NCBI RefSeq assembly: GCF_032362555.1 | Contig: NC_083518.1 | Location: 446,501 to 510,500, forward strand | Source: Amyelois transitella | Taxonomy: Eukaryota; Arthropoda; Insecta; Lepidoptera; Pyralidae | Direction of reading: 5' to 3' | DNA length: 64,000 bases | In this document: positions 10,499 to 22,377 of the stretch, one piece after another | How the letters are laid out: the number at the start of each line of letters is the position of its first letter | Position numbering within the stretch: the first letter of the stretch is position 1 | The notes under the pieces: model-generated | The model's input: only the letters and a program-made list of their open reading frames with translations | Databases searched by the model: none | Told to the model about the DNA's origin: nothing | Translations under genes and position numbers: made by a program

Positions 10499-12393
10499 CG
10501 TCTCTAAAAGAGACTAAGTTTCCACGACAAATAAGCCATTGTCTTGCAACAATCTAGAACATACGATGATGAACATTCATGCCGGTTTCGCTATAGATAT
10601 CCGCTTCACAAAATGACCTACTTAGGAATGTTTAGCGGAAGTATGTCTTAAGTTTGGATAATACCACACTCGATACAACAAACACCTGTTTTCAGCGTGA
10701 TAAAATGTTTAGAAACGCCAACTATTTTATGGAGCACTTAGGCACAACACAAGGTCTTATGACGCCTGCGTAAACTTTCATCAAAACTAATTACGATTGC
10801 CTTTATAACGAAAACAGAAACAGAGCAATACACAATACAACTAATGTTAGTAAACATTTATCTCCAAAATAATCAAAAATTCACTATAATATAGGTACCC
10901 AAAAGTTTAACATTCGATCGAAACTCTTGCATCGACTACAATGAATGACATGATAAAATGTCAGAACGAGCAGGACAATAGAAGTATTTAGAAAGAGAAA
11001 AATAAACAATGAATGAAATGAAACCAATGAATAAAATTGAGGTACTAAATGAAACTATGTATATGCTGAGACGATTAATCGATGTTGATAATCATTTAAT
11101 CGATTCTGCTTCCTTATCTAATTTAGTTACCCAACTGCGCTACTTCATACATACATAAATCACGCCTATTTCTTCGAGGGATAGGCAGAGACCACGTCTT
11201 TCTATTTTCCACTTGTCTAGTAGATTAAATAAGATAAAGTTATTTCCTATACAAATAAATGCATTTAAGATGTGAAAAGTAGTATAGAGTAGGTACCTAT
11301 ATGTCACAAAAAAATTCATAACAACGAAATAAACATCATTAAATTTTGTCTTGCAGAAATTCATTTACATTATATATTTACTTAGTTGATTCTTAAATAA
11401 TATTATGTTCATGCCTTTGTATTCATATAGGCTTTGGTTATTATTATAAACTTTTAAGCTTAAAATCACGGTAGAAAATTTGTAAATTGAATAGCAACAC
11501 GCTGGGGAACGGCAGTTGACTTCAACTTCAAGTGTCAAACGTCAATATTTCAATTCAATTTCAGTTCAGTTTTTATTTTTGCGCCAATTTTCTGGTTTTG
11601 TTGATGTAGTGATAATATGTGTTTTTGATACATTCCGACAAGTCATTTGTAAATTACTCTACGTTAATCCACAAACACCATTAGGTACCATTGTTTTAAT
11701 TACTTTTTTATCCTTTTCGATGTTTATGAGCTGTAAAACCAATATTGTTTTAATGTCTATCCATAACGTTTGTAATGTTGAACTTTGTCATGTTTATTTC
11801 CGATTTTACGGCATTTATTTCGTAACAATTACTTCAAAGAGTGCTTAATTGTCATTGTGTATTATTAGTAATACATTACACATTTACTATTTTGTGAGCT
11901 TGTGGAAGCTAAGTGGTTTCAGCTTCTTTAAATCTCTGCGACGGTATGTACTTTAAAGTTAAAGTTCACTACTTTTTTGGTTGCCCCACAATGTTGAAAT
12001 AGTGCAAGTAAAGACTAACTTCAGATTAAAAGTATCAAAAAATATTTATTGATGTTTTATCAATATGTATTAAGTGTCTGGTTTGATAAAGCAGGTTTAC
12101 GGACTTCGTTCATGTTTACGGCTAATATTCTCTACATATATACATATGATCACGTCTATATCCCTAGCGGGGTAGACAGAGCCACCAGTCTTGAAAAGAC
12201 TGATAGGCCACGCTCAGCTGTTTGGCTTAGTGATAGAATTGAGATTCAAATAGTGACAGGTTGCTAGCCCATCACCTAAAAGAGGAATCCCAAGTTTTTC
12301 TCTACATATTTACTTAGTATCTTAGATAATTACTATTCTTGATTACCCGACACATATTGATGGTCCTGAAACCTCATATAATATCCTCAGACA
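10499..12393. other. Spacer between divergent GPATCH2-like and Cut8 genes
   Basis: About 1.9 kb separating the start codons of two genes transcribed away from each other, so it should hold both promoters. Short LINE-tail remnant (about 11145-11215) and a truncated SINE A (12137-12297) are embedded. No TATA box is assigned. Confidence 0.5.
12137..12297 (-). repeat. SINE family A, truncated
   Basis: Begins 'catatgatcacgtctatatccc' reversed and stops in the middle of the consensus about 100 bp before the first Cut8 start codon. Confidence 0.7.
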
Positions 12394-14455
12394 ATGGAAG
12401 GTGTGGTGACTCCGGATGGCGGTCGCCGGACGCGCGCCGCCCTCGCTGAGATTCCCGCTAGGCTGGACCGTCTCCGGGTCACTCCGCTGCAGCCGCTCAC
12501 CAACACCCGGGAGCAGTCGCCGTCTCTGCCCGCTGGATATCTAAGTCCTGCCCCGTCTCCGGATGAGTTGTTGATACAACAAAGAGGTATCTATTATACT
12601 GATTTTTAATATAGGGCTGGGTCATTTTTTTACTGTCCTTAAGAACTCCCCAGAGAAGGATAAATAAAACAGAGGTGGTAGTTCATTTGTAAAAACATAG
12701 AAATATAGAAAAATTACAGAGTACCAGTACACAATATCATTGTTCAAGCCATAGGATGTACACTGAACACAGGTTTCCTCAATGATTTCTATGTCGCACT
12801 ATGGAGGCAACCTGCATCACAGGGGGCGTCCTACACTGGTTTTCCGGTACATTGTCTCCACTCGAGGACTTTTTGACCCTGATGGCTATCAACCCTTCAA
12901 CCTTGTGGCCTGCCGCTTCAGTTTGCTGAACTGATCTGCTGTGTTGGTTGCTTTCATTTATACACAGATCTTCTCATTCCTGATTTGATCTCGCAAAGAA
13001 ACACTGAGCATAGCTTTCTCCATAGCTTTCTGGGTGTCACTGAGCCTATTTAAGAGGCTCACACCGTAAATACCACGTCTCAGCACCTTAGGTCATCCAT
13101 CACTGACAGGTACACAACTAAAATTTAACTGTAGACAAGCCTATGCAGAGAGTAAAAGTTATTTTAATGCTCCCATATTAAAGTCTGACTGGGATATAAC
13201 ATAATTTTGATAAAATATAAGCTCATTTGGCGTTTAGTGTCATCCATTTAATACTTGGATTAATAGAATATATTCCAGTATCTTTGTTTATTCCAGGTCG
13301 CAAGCGCCTTCCGGTAACATGGTCACCAGACATTGAAACAAAAAGGAATTCATCGTTCCAATCCACCATTCGTACACCGCCTAAGAATGCCGGCCGTCAC
13401 TCGCCCCAAAAGCTCGGCGTCACGCTCCGCTCAACTCCTAGAAAGCGCCTGCTCTTAGGCGACGTCGAAAGGGTGCCTCTGACCCCAGAAAAGATAGACT
13501 TCAGCGACCTAAGCACGCCACAGAAATTCAAAATCACCAGTCCCATAAAGACACCACCAGTAAAACGATGTAAAATAGAGAAAACCTTGGAATTGAGAGG
13601 TCCGATAGAAGTCGCACTGAAAGGACTGAGTCCCACTCAGCTGATCAACATGATAAAGACGATAACCTACAAGCATCCCGACATAGAAGATGAGATCCGG
13701 AGGGAGATGCCGGTCCCAGATTTGGCGCCCTTGGAAGAAAAGTTGAATTACTTAAAGTCCAACATCTTCAAAGGACTGCCGACGTCCAGGCTGACTTCTA
13801 AGACAGACTCGCCGGCATATTCCCGTGTTTCTACACATTTGGTCGCTTTCAAGAAGTGTTTGGTTGAGCAGGTACAGAAATTTTATTTAATAGAATAGAT
13901 TAGCATGTTTCTTGAATAGTAATCTTACTTACATAAAATCCCGGACGGGTAGGCAGCCACTATACCTTTCCGCTTGCTAAGATCTCTGTATACTTTTTTC
14001 GCTTTATTCTCATTCATAACTCTCTTCATGCAAGCTCGGTGGTTATGGGATGGGTACCCTTGATTTGACCAAGATTTCTTTGTCACTCACTCCTACCTTT
14101 CCATTTACTCATACACACATACTTACTTTACCATCCAGAGAAATTTGTCATTATATTTTCTTTCTTCCAGGGAAAACTACTTGTTGAATCCCAGCACTGG
14201 GAATCCGTGATCCAATACGTATTCCTGTCGTGGAGCTACGTCCGGGCGACCCCGGTGTGGGACCACCAGGCCCACAATGCCCACAGGAAGCAGTGTTTCC
14301 GAGCTTTGCTCAATTTCTGCCTCACGGCGCTGAAGAAGGGGGACCTGGAGAAAGAATTCCTGATAGATGTTCAGGACAAACTACAATCCTTTGTGTCCGA
14401 CTCCGAGGAGGTCCAAACGTGCCTGAAGCAAGTGCAAGGTCTGCTCCAGGAATAA
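12394..14455 (+). CDS. Cut8: Cut8/STS1-family nuclear proteasome tether, copy 1
   Basis: Exons 12394-12586, 13297-13871 and 14171-14455 join in phase to 350 residues. Residues about 166-345 match the Cut8/STS1 six-helix fold: GPIEVALKGLSPTQL, a PxPDLxPLE-type turn, then SPAYSRVSTHLVAFKKC, and a last exon rich in Trp/Cys (SQHWESV, NAHRKQCFRALL). In fission yeast and Drosophila, Cut8 tethers 26S proteasomes to the nuclear envelope. The N-terminal part holds several (S/T)P and basic motifs (STPRKRLLLGD, TPPVKR), likely kinase sites and nuclear localisation signals. Exon 1 is GC-rich, unlike its surroundings. The start is the first ATG of exon 1 in the open frame. Identification is by recalled motif, not search. 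Confidence 0.8.
13933..14130 (-). mobile_element. LINE 3'-tail fragment
   Basis: Diverged copy of the tail seen at 7509-7820, in Cut8 intron 2 ('ataaaatcccggacgggtag' and 'ctcttcatgcaagctcggtgg'). Confidence 0.6.
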
Positions 14456-17400
14456 TTCTTTTTTGTAGAAAATTTGTGTTTTTTTTTGTAATAGATTTTT
14501 TCTAGCTTTTTCTTGTGTTGTTTTTAGTTAAATTTACTCTTCTTTCCTCAATTGTATTTTTTGCGTAGATTTCTGCAGTGATTTTTGGATTAGTGTAAAG
14601 ATAAAGAGCAAAAAAAAAACATTTTCATTAATTTTATTTCATATTAGTGCTTTTTATTTCCAAGAGAAAATTCCCATGATGTACAACACGATTAAATTTT
14701 AATTTTATTGAAATTAATCGAACAATTTAATCGGTGTGTAACATTACTTGCGACCAGTGATTTCAATATAAGGAACAAAAATGTTCAATAAAATCATTTA
14801 AGGCCCAAGCACACTAAGCGCTTCTCAGAAGCAGGACAGCTTCGAAGCGGGCCCGCAACAAGTTCTAATTACAAGATACACTTCGAACTTGTCACATCAA
14901 ATTGACGCGGGCCCGCGCTCAAACTGATTTCCCGCCGCGACGTGGTGTGACGAATTTGAAAGAGTTTCTTGTATACAGGTTGGCGCGGGCCCGCTTTTAA
15001 ACTGCGCTGCTTTTGATAAGTATTTGGTGTGCTCGAGACTTTATGTTTAGACGATATATAATTTAGTTTTGATTGTCCAAGTCGCGTTCTGGTAAATGTC
15101 GATTACAAAATCAGTTTTTATTGATGTAGTACTTTTTTGAACCTTGGCTTTTTTGGGACCGCACGTGTAAAGCTTAATCTGCATTATAATTATGATCTAA
15201 GTTGTAATTCGATCGTGTTTTGTTGTGATTAATTTTTCAAAAAGATTAATTTTGATTGTTTGTAAAGCTGTGAACATACCAAAATATTAGTCGCGTTTAA
15301 GTGGATTTTAATATAAGATCGTAAAAAAACTAAGTGCAAATATTTTCCGGTTGGATTTTGTCAAGGGTAATGAGTAACTTTTCTCTTTAAATATACGGAG
15401 TGGCTTTTTGAAACGCCTGCCAGATTTTCAGAATATTTAGTATGCGGAAATTTTTAAGTATCCATAGAAATTAAAGTATTCTAAGAACTAAAAATTCCTA
15501 CTTTCATTGGCCAGCTTATCGTTTAATTGCTGTGAAAAATAAAGAATATTCATTTGTAATTTTTCGCTCATTTTTGCTTCAAAACCTGACCAGATTTTAT
15601 AACTTAATTCTTTCTCAAAATGTTTTTATTAAATTGCAACTTCGTATATTTTTTTCAATTTTAAGGATTTTTAACACACTAGTCGTTAGTGTTTTGTTCT
15701 TTAATCGCCTCCTACGGCATCCACAGGAAGAAATATATGTATATAACCGGGGCAAAATCCATCCCTAAGATATATTATCTTATTTTGTATCTTGTTTACA
15801 TATTATTAAGTAAACGTAAACATGTTTTTGTAGTAATTTGTAAGAGACTGAGTTCTAATGGTATGTTTGTTCGCAAAATGCGAATATAATATTAAGATGT
15901 ATTAAGGTTTTTCTCTTGTAAAAGAAAAAATATTACTGAATTTTTATGAACGCTTTGCCAAAACCACATTTGATTTAATGAATTCCGAATTCCCATACGA
16001 CTTACACAAGAACTTAATTATGAAAGGATAATATATTTTTAGATAAATTATTATGTGAACATGCTATTGTCCAGGCGTGGTAGGTAATCTTGTTACCTCT
16101 GGTCATAGAATTCGGAATGACATAAGACTGTAGAAGTTATAAGTACTTTAATAGTGATGTCGAGAAAATAAAAAGTTTTCTTATTTCAAAATATTTATTT
16201 GACGGCGCATAGCGCAGAATACTGTGTGCGATGAAGAACTACAAATCATTCCTATAGCTTCATTTATGTGAAGGCATTTCTATTGTATTATATTATTCCG
16301 TTTTCTATGCCTCTGAATTGTTTTCTGATTCACCTCGGTCATAAATATGTGTATTTGTTATATAATAAAGTATCGTTGAATAAATATTCCCTAACACAAG
16401 TTTAGTAATTTGGGACTAGCTTAATCTGTGTGACATTTCTAATTTATTTTTCTTAAAACTTAATAAATAAAAAAAGCCACGCAATTGCTTTTGATCAAAA
16501 CCCAAGTAGGTTTTAGTTAAGAAGAATAAAAATTGTGCCTTATGCAACATTAAAATAAGGAACCTGCGAATGTTGTGACGAAATATCACTTGATATTGTT
16601 GAAACTAATTTATAGTTAATTTAGCAAATAAGCGTTTTTTGCCTTAATAAATTGTATTTTTTAATTATTGATTTTATTTGATAGAATAAGGTACATATGC
16701 TTTTACGTGTTCTTAGACTAATAAGCTACAACCTTGGAGGTATGGATAGTAGGTAAGTACTTAGCCGCAAAAATGGAAATAATTTCAAATTCGATTTACA
16801 TTGTAATACATTTTTATAACATTTCATTTCTGAATAAAAATATCTACACTTTATACACGCATTCCATAATGGTCATACTCTTATTATTCACTTCAACGAA
16901 TAATCAATATTACCTAATAGGTAATGAGATTTGAATGTTCAAATTCGAATTTTTACTTTATTTGGTGCTAATTCCTCTTTGGTTTAATTTTGGGGCCAAT
17001 GCTGTATAAATAAATAGACAAACTACGGAAATTAAAAGGAAATATAAATTTATATTATAATAAATTACTTATTCTTAACTTATGAATAATAACAATTGAC
17101 ATAATTTGAATATATAATATGAATAATAACAATTTAATAGTAACAATTGACAATAAAATCAGTGATATTAGCTAAAGAAATATAAGAAATAAGTTCATCA
17201 ATGATTTTCTTTTGCGGTCTCAAGCGATGAGGCATATTATTGCACAGAAATTAAGAAAAGCGAATAAAATCAGTGGGAAATATCTGCGCCAATTTATTTC
17301 AACATCATGATGATATAGGATATGTCTGTATCCCAAAAAACTCTACTCTTTCGTAGGGCCCAATTGCAAGGTCTGTTAAACCCCATGATTATGGTCTCTG

Positions 17401-17568
17401 TAGTGTTCTTCTTTATCCTGGCGTTAGTTCCGGTTAGACCCTTACCTCTGGAGACCCTGGAGAGGCCACCTCAAGGTCGTGATACTGGATTGTGTAGTAA
17501 GGTCAAAGCTAATCTCGTCTGACCTCCGCAACCACAAGTGGTGAACGCGGCGGCAACCACACGGCATA
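14456..17568. other. Long spacer after Cut8 copy 1
   Basis: Contains the MITE at 14803-15045 and a diverged repeat C near 17380-17530. From 15050 to 17300 I see only AT-rich unique-looking sequence. An AATAAA at about 14788 could end the Cut8 transcript. Confidence 0.5.
14803..15045. mobile_element. PIF/Harbinger-like MITE
   Basis: About 243 bp. The ends are an imperfect inverted repeat of roughly 57 bp, sharing 'agcacac', 'gaagcag/aaagcag' and 'agcgggcccgc'. GCGGGCCCGC recurs three times inside. It is flanked by TTTA/TTTA or TTA, the PIF/Harbinger target. The ends match the element at 914-2137. Confidence 0.65.
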
Positions 17569-18127
17569 TTATCTTCGGTCTTGTTTTTCGCAATTTTCAC
17601 TCAGGTTGAAATTTATTCTTCTAACGGTCCGAATCTTCCTTCGGTACGGGTGCTGGTTCCGCCTGGAGGACGCCCACGAGGGTGGTGGTGGTGAACCGCC
17701 TTTCTTTGGTGTGGAAGTCGAAAATGACGATTGTGAAGGCTCAACTGAAATAAGAGATAATAAATTTGTTTAACATATATGTACATAAGAAACATATATT
17801 TATATTATATATATATATAGTAAAAATATGTTTACATAATGTTTTAATTTCAAATGATATTAGTTACCTATTGGGAGAAAAAATCGAATTTGTGATTTTA
17901 CATACATACATAAAATCACGCCTCTTTCCCGGAGGGGTAGGCAGAGACTACCTCTTTCCACTTGCCACGATTTCCACTTGTGATTTTACATTGCGATTGA
18001 TTCTTCATTACAGAACAGTGTAATAATAAAAAAATATAAAGTCATATGAAAAACACTCACCTTTAGAAGTCACGGTAAACCCGCACAGTCCCGGAGATTT
18101 TGCAAGTAACTTTTCTTTATTGTCCAT
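17569..18127 (-). CDS. Small unrecognised two-exon gene, 80 residues
   Basis: Minus-strand exons 18061-18127 and 17569-17744 join in phase (split GTT codon) through a GTGAGT donor and a TTTCAG-like acceptor. The product begins MDNKEKLLAKSPGLCGFTV, then a Ser/Thr-rich stretch (SFSTSTPKKGG), PPPPSW, and a basic tail (YRRKIRTVRR) to TAA. No family is recognised. Proline plus basic residues suggest a nucleic acid-binding or adaptor peptide, but that is only inference. Its start lies 421 bp from the Cut8 copy 2 start, in head-to-head orientation. A retrotransposon tail and other repeats occupy its intron. It could also be a degraded gene end. Confidence 0.5.
17902..17975 (-). mobile_element. LINE 3'-tail fragment
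   Basis: About 75 bp of the tail ('ataaaatcacgcctctttcc'), next to CATA repeats, in the intron of the small minus-strand gene. Confidence 0.6.
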
Positions 18128-18548
18128 TTTATTTAAGAAATTAAAATAATTTTTAATAGATAGTAATTTTCAAAATAATCAAAGCGAAGTAGTATGTACG
18201 AATAATATGTAGGTATGAATGCGAATAATAACTTTTCACAAACCGATTTGTTTTTATACATTTCTCGTTTAGTCATTTCATTAACAATAATGGTTCAATT
18301 TCGTAATGACCTATTTTGTTGATTTATAAAATTATGGTAAACATATCCATTAGCTGGAGAACTTAACAAATAGTTTCACCTTATTGTTAATTCATCATAC
18401 ATAACAAATGACATCAATTAGTTGTTAATTGTCAAAAATACGTTACGACTTTTTCTAAGTATAAAACTATTGTCGTTTTAAAATATTAGTTATTCAGGAT
18501 CTTACTGTGCTAACATAGTTTAAAAAAAAATTTAAAACGTTAATCACA

Positions 18549-20181
18549 ATGAACACAAGCGGTGAAGAGGCGTTTGAATTTAACGACATTCGAAAAGGTG
18601 AGTTTATAAAAGTTTCATATATTTTTTTATTTTTTTTATTACGTATTTTCTGGTCCTTTTTTTGTTAAATATTTTATTTTCCAAACATTAGTTTTATAGT
18701 GTCGCTCTATTTTTATTGGATTTTATTTTTATTATATTTATTTGGAAAAGGCACACACACCAGCAGTGTATAGGTACACTATATTGCTTTAAATATTACC
18801 TAAATCAATTTTTTTCTCTTTAACATGCCTATTATAATAATACCACACCATGCATAAGTACCAAATATAACTCAAACTATTTATTACAATATTTTTTTTA
18901 TAAGTAATACCTTTACAATAATTTATTTAAAATTTCATTTAAAATTTCGCACCAAAGCGCTTAAATTTATATTAATTAGTTTAAAAATATATATTACTGT
19001 TATAGTTAATTAAGCGGTAAAACTATATTTAAATTTGCACCTATTTCAGTATGCACCGCACAAAACCAATGCGACAACCAGATTCCAATGGAGATAAGTC
19101 CGTCGAAATTCAAAATCACAAGTCCTGTAAAGTCACCGCCAGTGAAACGCCTCAAAATCGGGAAAACTAAGTTTAGAGGTCCGATAGATGTCGCGCTCAA
19201 AGGATTGAGTCCCGCTCAGCTGATCGACATGATTAAGACAATTACTAAGAAGCATCCTGATTTAGAACATGAGATCCGGAAGGAAATGGAGGAACCTGAT
19301 CTCGCGCCTTTGGAAGAAAATTTGAATTACTTGAAGTCCAACATCTTCAAAGGCTCTCCGACGTCACGCCTGCCTTCCGACTCGCCGTCTTATTCTCGGG
19401 TCTCTGTACATTTGGCCGCTTTCAAGAAGTGCTTGGTTGAACAGGTATGTTAATAAATACAACATCTAGATTTCTGGAATGAATGAGTATCGTAATTATC
19501 GCCAAGTCCATTTGTCAATAAAAACAAGCAACTATGTCCTACAGGCCGTGTTTCGGTGTACTTATGTTTATATCGTGTGGTTCTCGGCACTAAAGAATGG
19601 GACCACTCCATCTCTATCCCACGGAAGTCGAAAAAAACTATTAAGGGATAGGCTTTAAACTAGGGATTCTTGTAGGCGATGGGCTAGCAACCTGTCACTA
19701 TTTGAATCTCAATTCCATACATCTGAACGTGACCCTTCCGGTCTTTTCAAGACTGTTGGCTTTGTCTACCTCGCAAGGGATATAGACGTATTAATATGCA
19801 TGTGAAGAAATAGTAATTACTTCTAAAAACTTCCACTATAAAGTTTATTAACACCAAGAGAACACTAATAATAACATTAGGTATTTTCTTTTTCAGGGAG
19901 TTCAACTCACAGAATCCCAGCACTGGGAGTCAGTGATCAAGTACGTGTTGTTGTCCTGGAGCTACGTGCAAGCGCTCCCAGTGTGGTACCACCAGCCCCA
20001 CAACGCCCACAGGAAGCAGTGCTTCCGAGCATTGCTCAACTTCTGTTTGACAGCGCTCAGGAAGGGAACTCTGAATAAGGAATTCCTGATAGACGTTCAA
20101 GATAAGCTCCAATGCTTTGTGTCTGATTCTGAGGAGGTGCAAACATGTCTGAAGCAAGTGCAATATCTGCTCCAAAAATGA
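18549..20181 (+). CDS. Cut8: Cut8/STS1-family paralogue, copy 2 (short form)
   Basis: Exons 18549-18597, 19050-19444 and 19897-20181 join in phase to 242 residues. From about residue 59 it follows copy 1 closely (GPIDVALKGLSPAQL, EKHP/KKHP region, SPSYSRVSVHLAAFKKC, SQHWESVIKYV), and the last exon has exactly the same length as in copy 1 (285 bp). The N-terminal region is cut to about 58 residues: the GC-rich first exon and the STPRKRLLLGD block of copy 1 are gone, while the KFKITSPVK/PPVKR segment is kept. A tandem duplicate with a new first exon, probably able to fold but with different N-terminal control. Confidence 0.8.
19557..19800 (+). repeat. SINE family A
   Basis: Near full-length but diverged copy in intron 2 of Cut8 copy 2. 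Confidence 0.7.
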
Positions 20182-20229
20182 TTTATTTTCAATATTTGTG
20201 GTATTTTTTATATATAAAATATAAATATA

Positions 20230-20478
20230 ACATATAATCACGTCTATATCCCTTGCGGGGTAGGCAGAGCCAGCAGTCACTAAAAGCCCACGTTCATCTG
20301 TTTGGCTCAATGATATAATTCAGATTCAAATAGTGACAGGTTGCTAGCCCATCGCCTATAAGAGGAATCCCAAGTTTATGAGCCTATACCTTATTCGCCT
20401 TTTACGACAGCAATGGGAAAGAGATGGAGTGATTCTATTCCATTCTTTTTTCTATTGGTGCCGGGAACCACACGGCAC
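20230..20478 (-). repeat. SINE family A
   Basis: Near full length, reversed, ending 'gccgggaaccacacggcac', about 50 bp after the Cut8 copy 2 stop codon; it may supply part of its 3' UTR. Confidence 0.75.
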
Positions 20479-20697
20479 TATTTTTATACACAATAGATAT
20501 TTTCCTGGTTTAACCTTGTGTTATTTCTAATGACATTACTTTCCCATTTCTTTGATTGTATTTTTTTGTGTAACTTTTTGGATGTTTCGTTTTGTTTAAT
20601 GATAAATATACTCTTAACGGATTGCTCGTATCTTGTTTACATAGTATTAAGTTGTAAGAAGACTATAATAAGTACCACGTTGTCACGTATTACATAC

Positions 20698-20952
20698 TAG
20701 GTGTGCCCGCGACTTCGTCCGCTTGGAATAGTTATTTTGGGCATCATTGGGCTTCCATGATCAAGGATGAATAATTTTCCTATTTTACATTATTTCTTCG
20801 CTCCTGTTAGTTGCAGCGTGATGATAAATAGCCTAAAGCCCTCCTCGATAAATGGTCTATTCAACACAAAAATAATTTTTCAATTCGAACCAGTAGTTCC
20901 AGAGATTAGCGCGTTCAAACAAACATACTCTTCAGCTTTATTATATTAGTAC
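20698..20952 (-). repeat. Repeat family D
   Basis: Starts 'gtgtgcccgcgacttcgtcc' and ends 'tcagctttattatattagta', the common lepidopteran retroposon end. Other copies: 25941-26130, 32098-32365, 35165-35300, 55485-55755. Confidence 0.65.
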
Positions 20953-21225
20953 ATACATACATAAATTCACGCCTCTTATTGTGTATGTCTTATTCTTAAA
21001 GGGTATGAGTTATATTTATGTATTTGTTATAATATAAAGTATGTCTATCAGTGACATGATAATGTTAAAACTTATTGATAGTGATTTTCATTTCATATAA
21101 GTGTTAATAAAAATTTATTTTTAAATATATAATGTTTTTATTTTATAGAATAAGATATTAATAAGTTTTGGGTCAAAGACTGAATAGATAGGCATGTGAT
21201 ACAAGTGATATGTGATGATGGTGTC

Positions 21226-21480
21226 GTGTGGTTCCTGGCACCAATAGAAAAACGTATAGGACCACTCCATCTCTTTTCCATGGAAGTCGTAAAAGGCGAC
21301 TAAGTGATAGGCTTACATATAAAGTTGGGATTATTCTTTCGGGCGACGACCTAGCAACCTGAATTATATGAATCTTAATTCTATCAGTAAGCCAAACAGC
21401 TGAACGTGGCCTATCAGTATTTTCAAGGCTGTTGGCTCTGTCTACCCAGGAAGGGATATAGACGTGATTATAATGTATGT
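21226..21480 (+). repeat. SINE family A
   Basis: Near full-length copy with a diverged middle and an ATGT-type end. Confidence 0.7.
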
Positions 21481-22377
21481 TTGTGATACTAAAAGCGGTC
21501 CCTCAACGCGACGTATAATATTTCTTTAAAAAAAAAACTTAATACTTTCTAAAGTACCTACCTTAATATTTACAGCCTTATAAACCTAATTTGTCTCTTA
21601 AGAACGTCTTAACTAAAACGTTAATTTAGACTTAACTTTTTTTTCTAGTTAGTTAGTCTTAGTTTCTTTTATAATTATTACTTTTTAAAGAGAACTTATA
21701 TTCGTGTTAAGGGTTTTTTAAATCTTTTATTTAATTTTTACTTCATAGTTTTTAATAGGTACATACCTACCTACATACAGACAGACACACACAGGCACAC
21801 TTATAACACATCTCTTTTTTACACCGGGGGTTGAGAATATTCTCGATTAATTAATCAATATTCTGTCGTAAAAGGCGATTTAGGGATAAGCTTGACCCCA
21901 CAAGGGATATAGACGTGACTACACGCATGCATTATTCCTGTAATTCCCATAAAAACAAATCAATTTATTTTAAGCATTACCTATTTGACATTGTCTCATG
22001 CATTCAATTTCACGATCCAAATCCTCCATAAAATATATTTTACGGGATAGAAACGATAAGATTTATTTTCAAAATTGGATACAAGGTATCACTTATTGAC
22101 GTCACATCATTCAAATCTAATTATATCTACTACATACCGCTTCCAAAGCGCATTTGTGCTTGCAAAAATTTACCTGATATTTGTTTAATTTTAGAATAAT
22201 TGCCAAATAAAGATAATAAACGTTAAAGAAAAAAACTAACAACGTATAACTCGAAACAATTTGAACACGCGATAAAACACTGAACATCCTCGCGTGCGGT
22301 TCAGTCGCATTAAGTTTTCAGTGGATGTCAGAGTGTTACTGTAGTAAGTCAGTCAGTTAAGGCCATAGTCAGTCAAT

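Larger units (their letters stand above)
20182..22377. other. Repeat-filled spacer before aldehyde oxidase
   Basis: Holds SINE A copies in both orientations (20230-20478, 21226-21480), a truncated one near 21830-21930, and repeat D (20698-20952). The last 200 bp before 22378 should contain the aldehyde oxidase promoter. Confidence 0.6.

Noticed and set aside
11516-11848. 110-codon plus-strand frame upstream of Cut8
   Set aside because: Low-complexity hydrophobic translation of AT-rich DNA, no splice or family support.
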